Part shown: positions 46,175 through 56,354 of the stretch, piece by piece
Position numbering within the stretch: the first letter of the stretch is position 1
Layout of the letters: each line of letters begins with the position of its first letter
Source of the DNA: Acholoe squamosa
Taxonomy: Eukaryota; Annelida; Polychaeta; Phyllodocida; Polynoidae
Assembly (NCBI GenBank): GCA_949317995.1
Contig: OX439045.1
Coordinates: 41,373,693-41,437,692, forward strand
Reading direction: 5' to 3'
Length of the DNA stretch: 64,000 nt
The notes under the pieces: generated by a model
What the model was told of the DNA's origin: nothing
Databases searched by the model: none
Seen by the model: only the letters and a program-made list of their open reading frames with translations
Translations under genes and position numbers: made by a program

Positions 46175-46493
46175 AGGGAGTGATCATTTTTTAACAACAG
46201 GGGGGGGGCTGGTGGGTTTGAGGGGGTGTCAGAATTTTTTCAACCCCTTGACCAGGGGCAGTCAGAATTTTTTCAATACCTCTGATGGGGGGGGTCAAAA
46301 TAATTTCACCTGTTTTCAGTGTAAAAAACCCCGCGCGTTACTATAGGCTAAAAGGGGACGTTCGAGCGTGATTTTTGTCCCTTATGGGGGGGGTGAAAAA
46401 ATTTTACCCCCTCGAGAGGGGGGTCGAATTTTTTTTCGCGCCCGCGCGCAGACCCACCAGCCCCCCCCTGTTCTTAAAAAATGATCACTCCCT
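46175..46493. mobile_element. Family C element in the left arm, with an empty site in the right arm
   Basis: The ends agggagtgatcattttttaa and ttaaaaaatgatcactccct are inverted. TA flanks both sides (46,173 and 46,494). In the right arm the matching place (about 49,376-49,386) lacks the element, so it arrived after the arms formed. Confidence 0.8.
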
Positions 46494-46539
46494 TAGCTAC
46501 TTTTGTATTTCTACTCTACTCCCGTTCCCCTCCCATACT

Positions 46540-47212
46540 AAGGGAGTGGTCATTTATTATCAACAGGGAGGGGGGGTGGTGGGTTTGAAGGGGGGGCGTA
46601 AAAAATTCCATCCCCTCTCGAGGGGGGGGCTAAAAAAAATTTGACCCATCTTCAGGGGAGGATAAAAAATTGACCCTCTTTTTAGCAAAAAAGCCCGCGC
46701 GCTACTATAGATCAAAGAGGGGGCGCGAAAACTCTCCGTGCCTAAGTTGGGGATGGGGGGGTCCCTCTCCCCGAATTCACTCGATCCTCCCTGGCCCCAA
46801 CCAATTTTAGGGAGTGATCATTATTTTTCATCAGGGGGGGTGGTAGGTTTGAGGGGGGCATAAAACAGTTTTGACCCCTCCTGGGCTAGGGGGGGGATCT
46901 TTTTGAAAGAAACCTGCAAAAGTAAAAGGGCACATTCCCACACAATTTTCGGCCCTTCAAAGGGGGGGCAAAAAAATTTAAATTTAAATTTCCTTGCGTG
47001 TGCCTAATCCTAGGTCTACACTAATGTACACGGGCAATTGCCTACTGCATCTTGTCACTGCTGGCGACCTTTCTAATATGAGTTGGGCGGCGATCAACTA
47101 ATTTCGGAACTAAGGGAGTGATCATTTTTTAACAGTGGGGGGGGGGCAGTGGGTTTGAGGGGGGGCAGAATTTTTTCAATCCCTTAGATGGGGGGGTCAA
47201 AATAATTTCACC
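46540..47212. repeat. Family C-derived G-rich cluster in the left arm
   Basis: Family C starts occur at about 46,540, 46,811 and 47,111 (agggagtg(a/g)tcat), each followed by a G-run, gggtttgaggggggg and A/T-rich tracts. The copy from 46,540 has lost its second half compared with the right arm (48,665-48,988). Confidence 0.7.
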
Positions 47213-47266
47213 TGTTTTTGTTGGAAAACCCAGCACATTACTATTCCGAGGTAGCAGGTTGTCCCA

Positions 47267-47554
47267 CAGGCTCGTCCTCTCCAGCCCGTCACACTACGGG
47301 CTGGCTTCAGACCTTATCCTGAGTAGTTCGCCGCCGCAGTGACGAAGCTCCACTCTTCAAGCAGATAAAGCATTTGTGCAGTGACCCAACCTCTGGTTGG
47401 AGAGTGAATACACATCCCACACCTATCAGATTCTTATCTAGATCAAAGGGGGCAATAAAACAATAAACTGGAATACACATCCAGTTGAATATAGAGATGC
47501 TCCCAGGCTATTGAACTGAGTATCAATAGAAGCTGGCCGAGGCTGGTTGTCCCA
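47267..47554. mobile_element. 288-bp left-arm insertion flanked by ggttgtccca
   Basis: ggttgtccca occurs at 47,257-47,266 and again at 47,545-47,554. The right arm has only one copy at the matching place, so about 288 bp were added between. Terminal repeats are not obvious. Confidence 0.6.
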
Positions 47555-48664
47555 TGGGTGCGGCCATTTCTGGAGCTTGTTACCAGCGAGTTCTACTGAT
47601 AAGACCTATCAGATGGGTGCCAGTTGGCTCCCGAAGGACTGCAGTGAATAGATTGGGGTTCTCTCATTGGCTAATAAATAAACCTGTTTAAGTCCGTATA
47701 GGTTAAAAAGGCACATTCCTGCGCCTAACCTGGTAAACCATATTTTTTACTCTATTGACTTATTTCTAGGCCTATTTAAAAGGTAGGCCTACCCTAGGCC
47801 CTTTCGGAGAGGGCCAAGGGTTTAAATTTGGTCAACATGTTCTACTGCAGTTAGGGAGTGATCATTTTTTAACAACACGTGGGGAGGGGGGGCTTATGGG
47901 TTTGCACATGGACGTGTGGAAAAAAAATCGACCCCGCTCTTAAGGATGGAAAATTTTTTGGACCCCCCCATAAGGGGTGAAAATCGCGCAGGAATGTGCC
48001 TTTTTAACCTATACAGACTTAACAGGTTTATTTATTAGCCAATGAGAGAGTCTTATCAGTAGAACTCGCTGGTAACAAGCTCCAGCAATGGCCGCGCCCA
48101 TGGGACAACCTGCTACCTCGGAATAGTAATGTGCTGGGTTTTCCAACGAAAACAGGTGAAATTATTTTGACGCCCCCATCTGAGGGATTGAAAAAATTCT
48201 GCCCCCTCCTCAAACCCACTGCCCCCCCCCCACTGTTAAAAAATGATCACTCTTACTCCTTAGTTCCGGAGTTAGTTGATCGCCGCCCAACTCATATTAG
48301 AAAGGTCGCCAGCAGTGACAAGTTGCAGTATAAATTGCCCGTGTACATTTATAGTGTAGACCTAGGATTAGGCACACGCAAGGAAATTTAAATTTAAATT
48401 TTTTTGCCCCCCCTTGAAGGGCCGAAAATTGTGTGGGAATGTGCCCTTTTACTTTTGCAGGTTTCTTTGAAAAAGATCCCCCCCTAGCCCAGGAGGGGTC
48501 AAAACTGTTTTAGCCCCCCTCCTCTCTGAGGGGTCTGAAATTTTTACGCCCCCCCCTTAAACCTACCATCCCCCCTGATGAAAAATAATGATCACTCCCT
48601 AAAATTGGTTGGGGCCAGGGAGGATCGAGTGAATTTGGGGAGAGGGACCCCCCATCCCCTACCT

Positions 48665-48988
48665 TAGGGAGTGGGCATTATTTATCAACAGGGGGGGGGG
48701 CTGGTGGGTTTTCTTGCAGATGCGCGGAAATTTTTTACGCCCCCCTTCGACGGCCGTAAAAAAATTTTGCGCCCCCCCCCGCGCTCTGGCGCGGAGAATT
48801 TTCGTGCCCCCTCTTTGATCTATAGTAGCGTGCGGGCTTTTTTGCTAAAAAGAGGGTCAATTTTTTTAGCCCCCCCTCAAGAGGGGTCAAAACTTTTTTA
48901 GCCCCCCCTCGAGAGGGGTCAGAATTTTTTACGCCCCCCCTTCAAACCCACCCCCCCCCCCGTTGATAATAAATGACCACTCCCTTAG
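48665..48988. mobile_element. Family C element, full length, right arm
   Basis: The ends agggagtgggcattatttat and ataataaatgaccactccct are inverted, and the interior has the usual G/C-rich and A/T-rich alternation with gctctggcgcggagaatttt. Confidence 0.75.
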
Positions 48989-48990
48989 TA

Positions 48991-49329
48991 CCCAGGTAGC
49001 ACAGAGACATCGGCATAACGTTGGGCCGACGTTGGCCCAACCAGCGGCTTTACATAGGCTGCCCATCCTGCCTACGTAGGCCCGACGGTGCCAACCAAAT
49101 GCCAACATAGGCCCAACGTTGGCTTTTGGTCAGCAAACATCAACATTGGCAAATGGTCGGCCAGGGGCTGACCATTTGCCGATGTCCTGCCAACGTTGGG
49201 CCAATGTTCGCATTTGGTTGGCAAATGCCACTGGTCGGGCCTACGTAGGCCCGATGGGCAGCCAATGTTGGCCCAACTTTGGCCCGATGCATCGGGCCAA
49301 CGTCGGCATTTTTTTGTGTGCTACCTGGG
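48991..49329. mobile_element. Palindromic element with cccaggtagcac ends, TA-flanked
   Basis: The ends are cccaggtagcac and gtgctacctggg, flanked by TA on both sides (48,989 and 49,330). The interior is filled with ccaacgttgg, gccaacgt and cctacgtagg palindromes. The left arm at about 46,530-46,540 shows the empty site. Confidence 0.85.
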
Positions 49330-49736
49330 TACGGGAGGGGAATGGGAGTAGAGTAGAAATACAAAAGTAGTTAACCACCCCCACCCCCTGTTGTAAAAAA
49401 AAACATGCCCTGAGGCCAAGTTTATAGGGGCTAGCACTATTACTATACTACCCGTAATAGGCCGTACCTGGATAGTAGGAAATGGCAGGGCCGCGGTACG
49501 TGGGTACTAATTCCACTGTCAATATGGAAAGGTGGGACTGTGGGTGAGACTGAGGGTGGTGGAATGGTGGGACTGTGGGTGAGGCAGGGTGACATCACTT
49601 CATAACTTTGGTTCTATTGGGAATAGATTGTAAAATTGTGTTATTCTGAGTGACAACAATGCCCCTGATTCACTCAGCGCTGACGGACGCCACTGAGCGA
49701 TAATGGAATAACCCCAGCGCACCGATCCTTCGCAAG

Positions 49737-50582
49737 TCACGTGACGTGACTTCGCCGCCCTATTAAGTTCCTCCCAGTCCTTCTTTTCTTTCTCACTCCT
49801 CTCCTTCCGCCTTTCTTTGTCCTCTTTCTCCTCTCTCGTTCCTCCTTCTCCCTCCTTTTCCTTTCTCTTTCCTCCTCTCTCTCCTTCCTATCTCGGTCCT
49901 CCTTCTCTTTACGTTTCTCCCTCTCTTCCTCCTCTCTCTTGTCCCTGTCCTCCTTCTCTTTCTCTTTCACTCTCTCCTCCCTCTCTCTCCTGTCCTTATC
50001 CTCTTTCTCCTTACATTTTTCTCTATCTTCCCTCTCTCGTCTCTCCTTGTCCTCCTTCTCCTTGCGTTTCTCCCTCTCTTCCCTCTCTCTTCTGTCCTTA
50101 TCCGCCTTCTCCTTCCGTTTCTCCCTCTCTTCCCTCTCTCTCTTATCTTTATCCTCCTTCTTGCGTGTCTCCCTCTCCTCCCTCTCTCTTTTGTCCTTAT
50201 CCTCCTTTTCCTTGTGTTTCTCTCCCCTCCCTTTCTCGCCTTTCTTTATCCTCTCTCTCCTTGTGTTTCTCCTCCCTCTCTCGCTTCTCTCTCCCCTCCT
50301 TTTCTTTGTGCCCTTCTTTCTCTCTCTCCCTCTTGTCTCGGCGCTCCCTATCCTCTTTCCCTTCTCTCTCTTTGTCGCGCCGCCGGTCTCTGTCTTCTCT
50401 CTCCTTCCTTTGGCTTTTATCCTCCCCCTCCGTTCTCCTAGCAAGAGGCGCGGTCTCTTCCTCCGCACCCGACTCGTGCGGCGACTACCCCTTAGCCCCA
50501 TCTGTCTCCCCCGTCGGAGATGTGTCAGCCCCTGGGATCTTCTCGGGAACGTGGTCCCCCCTGCACACGACTCTCCTGACAT
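49737..50582 (-). pseudogene. Third ORF of the gypsy element, charged repeat tail
   Basis: This frame overlaps the end of the zinc-finger ORF (50,485) in another phase and is probably its frameshifted continuation. From about residue 95 it is built of 17-residue units of the type KRKEKEDKDRREREERE, at least seven in tandem (51-bp DNA repeat). Almost all residues are Lys, Arg, Glu or Asp, the composition of a single alpha-helix or coiled coil. The same units continue in other frames back to about 50,420, showing indels within the repeat. The frame ends where the large inverted repeat begins. Opposite-strand Ser/Leu/Pro frames of several hundred codons are shadows. Confidence 0.6.
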
Positions 50583-52755
50583 CGCCTTTATCAGGCGAAG
50601 AGCCTCCCTCCTCCGACTCGGCGTCTAAGGCGACGGCCTTGTATGAGACTTGGTTGGGTGGGAGCATCAACGGGTCTTCCTCCTCCTCCTCCCAGTCCAG
50701 CTCCTCCGGCTCCTCCCCCAAGTCCACTCGGGAAGCCATCAAGCGCTCCAACCGCCCTCCCACCACGGGTGTATTGTTATCTGACGTGTGGGTTGGGACC
50801 GTCGGCGGTGACGACGTCAATATCTGGCGCACCTGCTCTGCGTCCCTGAGGGTCGCCGGCCCCTCCGTCTCCGGTGCCGCTGCCTCGAAGAGTGGGGACG
50901 ACGCTATCCGGACCTCGTGGCCGGCAGGGGACAGCCACGCCTTTTTCCGCAGTGCTTCTGCAATCAGGTGTTTCTGAAACTGCTTCTTAGCAGCCTCTGC
51001 CATCTCCTCTGCCCTCTGGTTCGTCTCCTTCAGGAGCTCCTCTCCCACCTCAGCAGGAACCAGGGCCCCGTCGCTGTCGATCATCAGGGACTGCAACAAT
51101 ATGGGGTTCCCGTCTCCACTGGACGCCGGGCCGCTCACCACCTGCTCCAGCACCTGGCTCGCCTCCTCTGCCAGGTTCTCCGGCTCCCCCTGTCCCAACT
51201 GTTGTGCTAATATCCGCGCGGCCTCGAAGTCCTCAGTGGACCTGGTGCTCAGTAGATCCTCCTCCGTAGCTGCTGACGTGGAGGCCACCAGTTCCAGTGT
51301 GGTTTTCAGCATCTTAGGCGGGGGGCTGCACTCCTCCTCCTGGCCCCCTTCTGTCGCCGCCGAGGTGGGAGCCACCGGGTCGGATGCCATCTTAGGGACC
51401 TTGGAGGGTGGACTTCCCTCGCCGCCTGGTGCCTCCTCCGGGGTCTGCTCCCCTAGCACGATCGCCGGTGGGTCTGCATCCCAGGGGGCCTCCTCTCCAC
51501 CCATTTTCGGTGCCCCTTTCCTCTTCCGGCTGACCTCTCCACCGATGTTGGAGGTCGGTGCAGCTGGCTGGCCTACCGGTGAGCGGCTGCGCTGCTGGGA
51601 CGCTCCGGAGATGACCCTCCCCACCACGCTACGAGGCTTGGGCCGTCGGAGTGAACGCCTCGGCGTCTCCTCCTTCCCCTCCGGCGTAGGAGTCCGGGCC
51701 TTCTCCTCCCCCGTTCCTGTGCTCTCCAGCAGGCGTTCCGTGGCCAAGTGCGCGGCCCTCCTGCTGCTCCTACGTCGCACGGTTGGAGAGGTAGGAGATC
51801 CTTGCGACGAGTCAAGGCTCTCCTGACCTTCTCCTTCCTCGCCTCCCCGCCCTGTCTCCACCTCCCCGGCTGGCGACCCCTCGGTGGCCGGTGAGGCAGC
51901 GGTGGCCGGTGACGCCGCGGTGGCCGGCGACCCTGCGGTGGAGGTGGCTTCCCTCGTGTGATACTGGATCACAGCCTTCGGTGGTCGCTGGCTTCGGGGG
52001 AGCTTTATCCAGCTATGGCCGGCGTGCAGTGCCACCAGATGATTGACGAGATCGTCCCACCTTTCTCCTTTGACCTGAACCTTGCATCCTTCGACCAGAC
52101 AGTTCCACCCCGGTCCGCAGGACTTGTGCAGCGCGGAGATACGTCGATTCAGGACATCCCTGCGCCAAAAAGTGCGGCCACACTCCGGACAATTCAGTGG
52201 AGTCTCCGACTTCCTCATTGTGTTGTTGTCGAGTTCTGCGGCCCGCCCGGTGGCCCAGCTACCGCCTCGTTCTCGTGCCGCGTGCTCGGTGGCAGAAACT
52301 AGGTCACGGTGCAGTTCCCGGCCCCTTCGCCAGGTGGCCTCTTCCTCCCGGTGGTCCTCTTCGGTGGCCCACATTTCGCTTGCCCGCCTCTGCTCCTCCC
52401 ACCTTTTATTTTTAGCTTTGAAAACCGCTTTTACTGCCCGACTCATCTCCCCGTCTTTTGATCCCCTCTTTCCAACTAATCTCTCTCCCTTTTCTTTTGC
52501 AGGAGAGCCATGCCCCGCCGCCGCCCTGGGGGCTACCTCCACCGAGCCCACCGGCCGCCCTCCTCCAGCCACCTGCAGGTAAGTTTCCCTTTTTACCCCG
52601 CCGGGGGGGCCCCCCTCAGGTAGGTTTACTATGAAAGAAGGTAAAAGGCGCCTTCCCCTTCCTTTCCACGCCTTTTCCTGCCCTTTTTCTTGCTCTAGTG
52701 GAGCCATAGGTTGGTCCTCCCTCTTCCTTTCTCCCACCGCGGCGGCAGTTGCCAT
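50485..52755 (-). CDS. Third ORF of the gypsy element: zinc-finger protein, 756 codons
   Basis: The ATG at 52,755 has an ideal context (ttaccATGG) and overlaps the end of pol in another frame. Residues about 100-180 are basic and charged. Two finger-like motifs follow: C189-x2-C192-x17-H210-x2-C213 (CPECGRTFWRR..) and C219-x4-C224-x14-H239-x4-H244 (CLVEGCKVQ..HLVALH). Residues 250-720 are low-complexity Ala/Pro/Ser/Glu sequence with short repeats (SPATAASPATAASPAT) and acidic runs (ELDWEEEEEDP). There is no signal peptide or membrane segment, so it is not an envelope protein. A nucleic-acid-binding accessory role is a guess. It is intact apart from the shift at its 3' end, unlike gag and pol. 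Confidence 0.65.
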   Translation of the reverse strand: MATAAAVGERKREDQPMAPLEQEKGQEKAWKGRGRRLLPSFIVNLPEGGPPGGVKRETYLQVAGGGRPVGSVEVAPRAAAGHGSPAKEKGERLVGKRGSKDGEMSRAVKAVFKAKNKRWEEQRRASEMWATEEDHREEEATWRRGRELHRDLVSATEHAARERGGSWATGRAAELDNNTMRKSETPLNCPECGRTFWRRDVLNRRISALHKSCGPGWNCLVEGCKVQVKGERWDDLVNHLVALHAGHSWIKLPRSQRPPKAVIQYHTREATSTAGSPATAASPATAASPATEGSPAGEVETGRGGEEGEGQESLDSSQGSPTSPTVRRRSSRRAAHLATERLLESTGTGEEKARTPTPEGKEETPRRSLRRPKPRSVVGRVISGASQQRSRSPVGQPAAPTSNIGGEVSRKRKGAPKMGGEEAPWDADPPAIVLGEQTPEEAPGGEGSPPSKVPKMASDPVAPTSAATEGGQEEECSPPPKMLKTTLELVASTSAATEEDLLSTRSTEDFEAARILAQQLGQGEPENLAEEASQVLEQVVSGPASSGDGNPILLQSLMIDSDGALVPAEVGEELLKETNQRAEEMAEAAKKQFQKHLIAEALRKKAWLSPAGHEVRIASSPLFEAAAPETEGPATLRDAEQVRQILTSSPPTVPTHTSDNNTPVVGGRLERLMASRVDLGEEPEELDWEEEEEDPLMLPPNQVSYKAVALDAESEEGGSSPDKGDVRRVVCRGDHVPEKIPGADTSPTGETDGAKG

Positions 52756-55700
52756 GGTAACACCGCCGGGGCCCGGATGTGGCGGTACCGCACTCCTCCT
52801 CTAGGTGGCGCGCCGGTGGCCCCCCCACCGCGGTGGCAACAGGTGGCGCCACCGGAGAGCTGAGCCACCGCTCGGGGGCCCAGACCGCCCGGGCCTCCCC
52901 AGTACCCTCCTCCCGAGGCTTCTCCACTTTCTTCAGTAGGTCATAATGCACTATCCTCCTCTTCTGCCCCATCTGGATCTCCCATACAGGACCTCCTAGG
53001 CTCCTGAGAATTTTCCAAGGCCCTGACCAGGGGCACATGAACTTGGGGCACTTGCCTACTTCTTTCCGGGGGACCATATAGTAGACTGTGTCCCCTACCT
53101 CTAGCGGCTCCCCCCGTACCCGGGTGGAGTAATTCCTTTCCTGACGACGGACCGCCCCCCCCATCTGCCGGAGGGCATAAGCATGCCCTCTGGCCATCCT
53201 TCCTTGTAATTCCGCGGCGTAGTCGACGTAGTCGTCGGGTTTCCCTCCCACGATTTCTGGTTGCGGGTTCAACAGGTTACCAGGCAAAAGAGTTTCTCTT
53301 CCCAGCATCAGAAAGTTGGGGGTTTGGTTAGTGGAGGCTTGCACTGAAGATCTATACGCAGCCATTAGGTATGGCAGTTGCAGATCCCAGTCCGTCTGGT
53401 CCTCAGCCACCGACATGGCCAGCATCGACTCCACAGTACGATTGCAACGCTCCACTAACCCATCAGATTTAGGATTATAGGGGCAAGTGCGCGTCTGCGC
53501 CACTCCCAGCAACCGGTGCACCTCCTGGAACATCCGAGCCTGAAAGTTTCGACCTTGATCCGTGTGGATCGTGCCCGGGGGCCCCAGCCAGCACACCACC
53601 TCCGTTACGAAGGCCCGAGCCACCGTCTCGCTTCTTGGTCCGGTAGGGAGACCGCCTCTGCCCATCGCGTAAAATAATCCATGACGATAAGGATGTGCTT
53701 GTTCTTACGCGGGGTGCGCGGGAGAGGACCCATAAGGTCCATAGCCATGCGCTCCAAAGGGAACGCTACCGGTACATGCCGCATCATGGCTCGAGGGGGA
53801 TGGGGCGCCGCCTTACGGCTCAGACACTGGGGGCAAGAGGCCAGCCACTGCACCACATCTCTCTTATAGTCGGGCCAATAGTAGGCCTGCTGGAATCGCC
53901 TCAGGCTCCGGGCCCGACCAAAATGGCAGCTCAACGGGGCCCCATGCACCCCGGCCAAAACCTCTCCTTCTTACTATCCGGCACCACTACTTGCAGGAAG
54001 GTGCGGCCGCCCGGCTCCCACCATACCCTACAGAGTACACCGCCCTCCACCCGCAGCCGCGGGACCTGTGCTGCTAAGGCGCGCACGTCATAGGCCTCCC
54101 CCGAGAGGGCATCCCTCGAGGGGACCTCGCCTTCCTCAATCCATTTCCGAACCCTGGTGAGTAAGGGATCGCCCTCCTGGGCCTGTCTCCAGACCTCCTT
54201 TTGGTCCATAAAGATCCCGTCCGTCTCCTCGGCCGTCACTTCCAGGCCTACCCTCTCCTCTGCTCCCCTATCGGTGGCGGCTTCGCTACGAGTCACCGCA
54301 CGACACTTGGCCAGGGCATCGATTGCCCCCTCGCCTGAGAAGTCCTCGAACAAAGGAGACCCGGAGGGCTCCCCCATGCCGCATTGATTACACGGCCTCC
54401 GGGACAGCCCATCCGCGTTACCGTGATCCTTCCCTGTGCGACTGGCGTAAGCTAAGGGCCGCTCCCGACCATCCTGCACTTGAGTCAGAACAGCCCCCAG
54501 CCCCAGGTTGCTGGCGTCGGTGTCCACCAGGAGCCGTCCCTCTGCCATCGGGTAGGCTAGGATAGGGGCACTCACTAACTTATCCTTGAGCACCTGGAAA
54601 GCTTCTGCACAGTCTCGGTTCCAGGAAAATTTCTTGTCCTTCTCGGTTAGTTCCGAGAGCGGCCTGGCTATTGAAGCAAACCCCGGAACAAAGCTACGGT
54701 AGTAGCCACACAGGCCTAAAAAGGAGCGTACTTCCGTCACTGAGGTAGGCACCGGCCACTCCGACACGGCAGCTATCTTCTCAGGGTCCGTGCCGATCCC
54801 GTTCCTGTCAATTCTGTGCCCCAGGAAGTTCACCTGTTCCCGTACCAGCTGGCATTTGGTGGCCTTTATCTTCAACCCGGCCTCCTGGAGGCGTCCCAGG
54901 ACCAACTCCAGTCGCTCCGCATGCCCCTCCAAGGTCTCGGAGAATACAATGATGTCATCCAAGTACACCAAACACACTGTCCATTGGAGACCCCTCATGA
55001 CAATTTCCATTAGCCTTTCGAACGTCCCGGGAGCGTTACACAGCCCGAAGGGCATTACGCGGAATTGAAACAAACCACGGTGGGTCACGAAAGCTGTCTT
55101 GGGCTTAGCATCCTCCTCCATAGAGACCTGCCAATACCCTGACGCCAAGTCGATGGTGCTAAACCAACAGGCCCCGGACATTGAGTCTAACGAGTCGTCT
55201 ATCCTGGGGAGAGGATAGGCGTCTTTCACTGTGACCGAGTTCAATCGTCGGTAGTCGACACAAAATCTGACACGGCCATCCTTCTTCTTCACGAGGACCA
55301 CTGGACTCGCCCATGGGCCTGAAGCTGGCTCAATCACTCCCTGTTGGAGCATCTTGTCCACCTCCTGATCGACAACCGCCCGGCTGTGCGGGGCTAGCCT
55401 GCGGGGCGCCATCTTTATGGGGGCCGCCTCCCCAGTGTTGATCGAGTGTGTCACCACGTCTGTATGGCCCATGTCCTCATCCCCCTCTTGGAATACCGCC
55501 CTGTTGCGCTCTAACAGCCGTACCCATACAGGATCCTTCTCGACTTTAGTTCCCCCTAGTAAGACGGTTATGAGGTCGTCACCCGTAATGTCCCGACTGG
55601 CCCCGGAGCCCCCTGAGTAATCTTCCGTTACCAGCCGGCACACGGGCTTGCCTACTAACTCCACCTGACCAAGGTGCATACCCTGGTAGACTGTGACAGG

Positions 55701-56354
55701 GTTAGGCCCCGGATTACAGACCAACATGGGCACCTTGCCCCCTTTCGGCATGGACAATGTGAGGCCCAACCGGATTCCCCTTGCGCCCTCCACTCGAGGT
55801 AAGCCTTCCACCATCACTTCTTCCCCTTCAAACTCTGGTGGGACACGGCCCAGAATCACCCGCTCAGTTGCGCCTCCCACCACCTCCGTAGCAACGCTCA
55901 CTATCCTGCAACTGCCACCCACGACCTCCCTTGGCCATAACAACTTGCCTTCTGCTAGGTTTATGGTGGCCCGCGTTTCCCGCAGAAAATCGGCGCCCAG
56001 GAGCCCTGACGCCGCAATGTCAGCGATAATAAATGAAGTGCGTTCTTTCCTTGACCCGCATTGCAGGACCGTAGAAACCTTGCCCTCCACCTGGAGTGGT
56101 TTTCCATCGGCGGTGTGAAATGCCGAAGTGACCGGAGCCACCTGTCCTGGGGATCCCGCCCCCTTCCACCATGCCGTGGACAACAAGTTGTTAGTTGCCC
56201 CGGTGTCCACCACGAGATGGATGGATTGTCCCCATAGCACCCCCTCCACCTCTAGGCCGTTTCCTCTCTTTTCTTTCCGTCCCAGCCATTCTCTCTGCCT
56301 TTCGACCCCCTGGGCCTCCCCCCGGCTGACGGGGGAGACCCCGTCTAGTTTCCC
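52616..56354 (-). pseudogene. Gypsy pol: protease, reverse transcriptase, RNase H, integrase
   Basis: The frame opens at the slippery site (56,354) and runs to 53,931. It then continues in two further frames (53,958-53,605 and 53,665-52,616) after single-base shifts near 53,950 and 53,635. Protease: LVVDTGATNNLL. Reverse transcriptase: RFCVDYRRLNSVTVKDAYPL, FSTIDLASGYWQV, FQFRVMPFGLCNAP, YLDD (54,965-54,954). RNase H begins LLVDTDASNLGLGAVL but jumps from LAYASRTG straight to KDHGNADGLSRRP near 54,434, deleting about 75 residues. Integrase: a zinc-binding H..H..C-x2-C (SCPQCLSRK), a core with MAMDLMGPL, HTDQGRNF and SDGLVERCN, and a GPY/F-type C-terminus. The deletion and frameshifts make the copy non-functional. 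The end overlaps the start of the zinc-finger ORF by 140 bp. Confidence 0.92.
56328..56354 (-). promoter_or_regulatory. Putative -1 ribosomal frameshift site between gag and pol
   Basis: On the minus strand GGGAAAC (56,354-56,348) is a classic X-XXY-YYZ heptamer in the gag phase and directly precedes the gag TAG (56,347-56,345). The pol frame is -1 relative to gag and is open through it. A perfect hairpin, GACGGGG-TCTC-CCCCGTC (56,345-56,328), starts 2 nt after the heptamer, an unusually short spacer. Confidence 0.7.

Larger units (their letters stand above)
45682..49756. mobile_element. Large inverted repeat, arms of about 2.0 and 1.8 kb
   Basis: The outer ends are ggcgaagtcacg (45,682) and cgtgacttcgcc (49,756). 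Matching inverted blocks line up through both arms, for example cctggggttattcc with ggaataaccccag, a cacagtcccacc block with ggtgggactgtg, caaccaattttaggga with tccctaaaattggttg, and cgaggtagcaggttgtccca with tgggacaacctgctacctcg. The unpaired middle is about 47,737-47,987. It splits the third ORF of the gypsy element. No ORF of its own is credible. It could be a foldback-type element or an inverted duplication of an older cluster of family C elements; no clear target duplication is seen. Confidence 0.9.

Noticed and set aside
49817-50977. 386-codon and 229-codon forward Ser/Leu/Pro-rich frames
   Set aside because: They are the antisense image of the Lys/Arg/Glu-rich repeat and zinc-finger ORF on the minus strand.
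51101-52582. Forward frames of 241 and 166 codons
   Set aside because: They lie opposite the 756-codon minus-strand ORF and have low-complexity composition typical of a shadow frame.
52616-52755. Envelope gene after pol
   Set aside because: The downstream ORF has no signal peptide, membrane segment or Cys pattern of an envelope protein.
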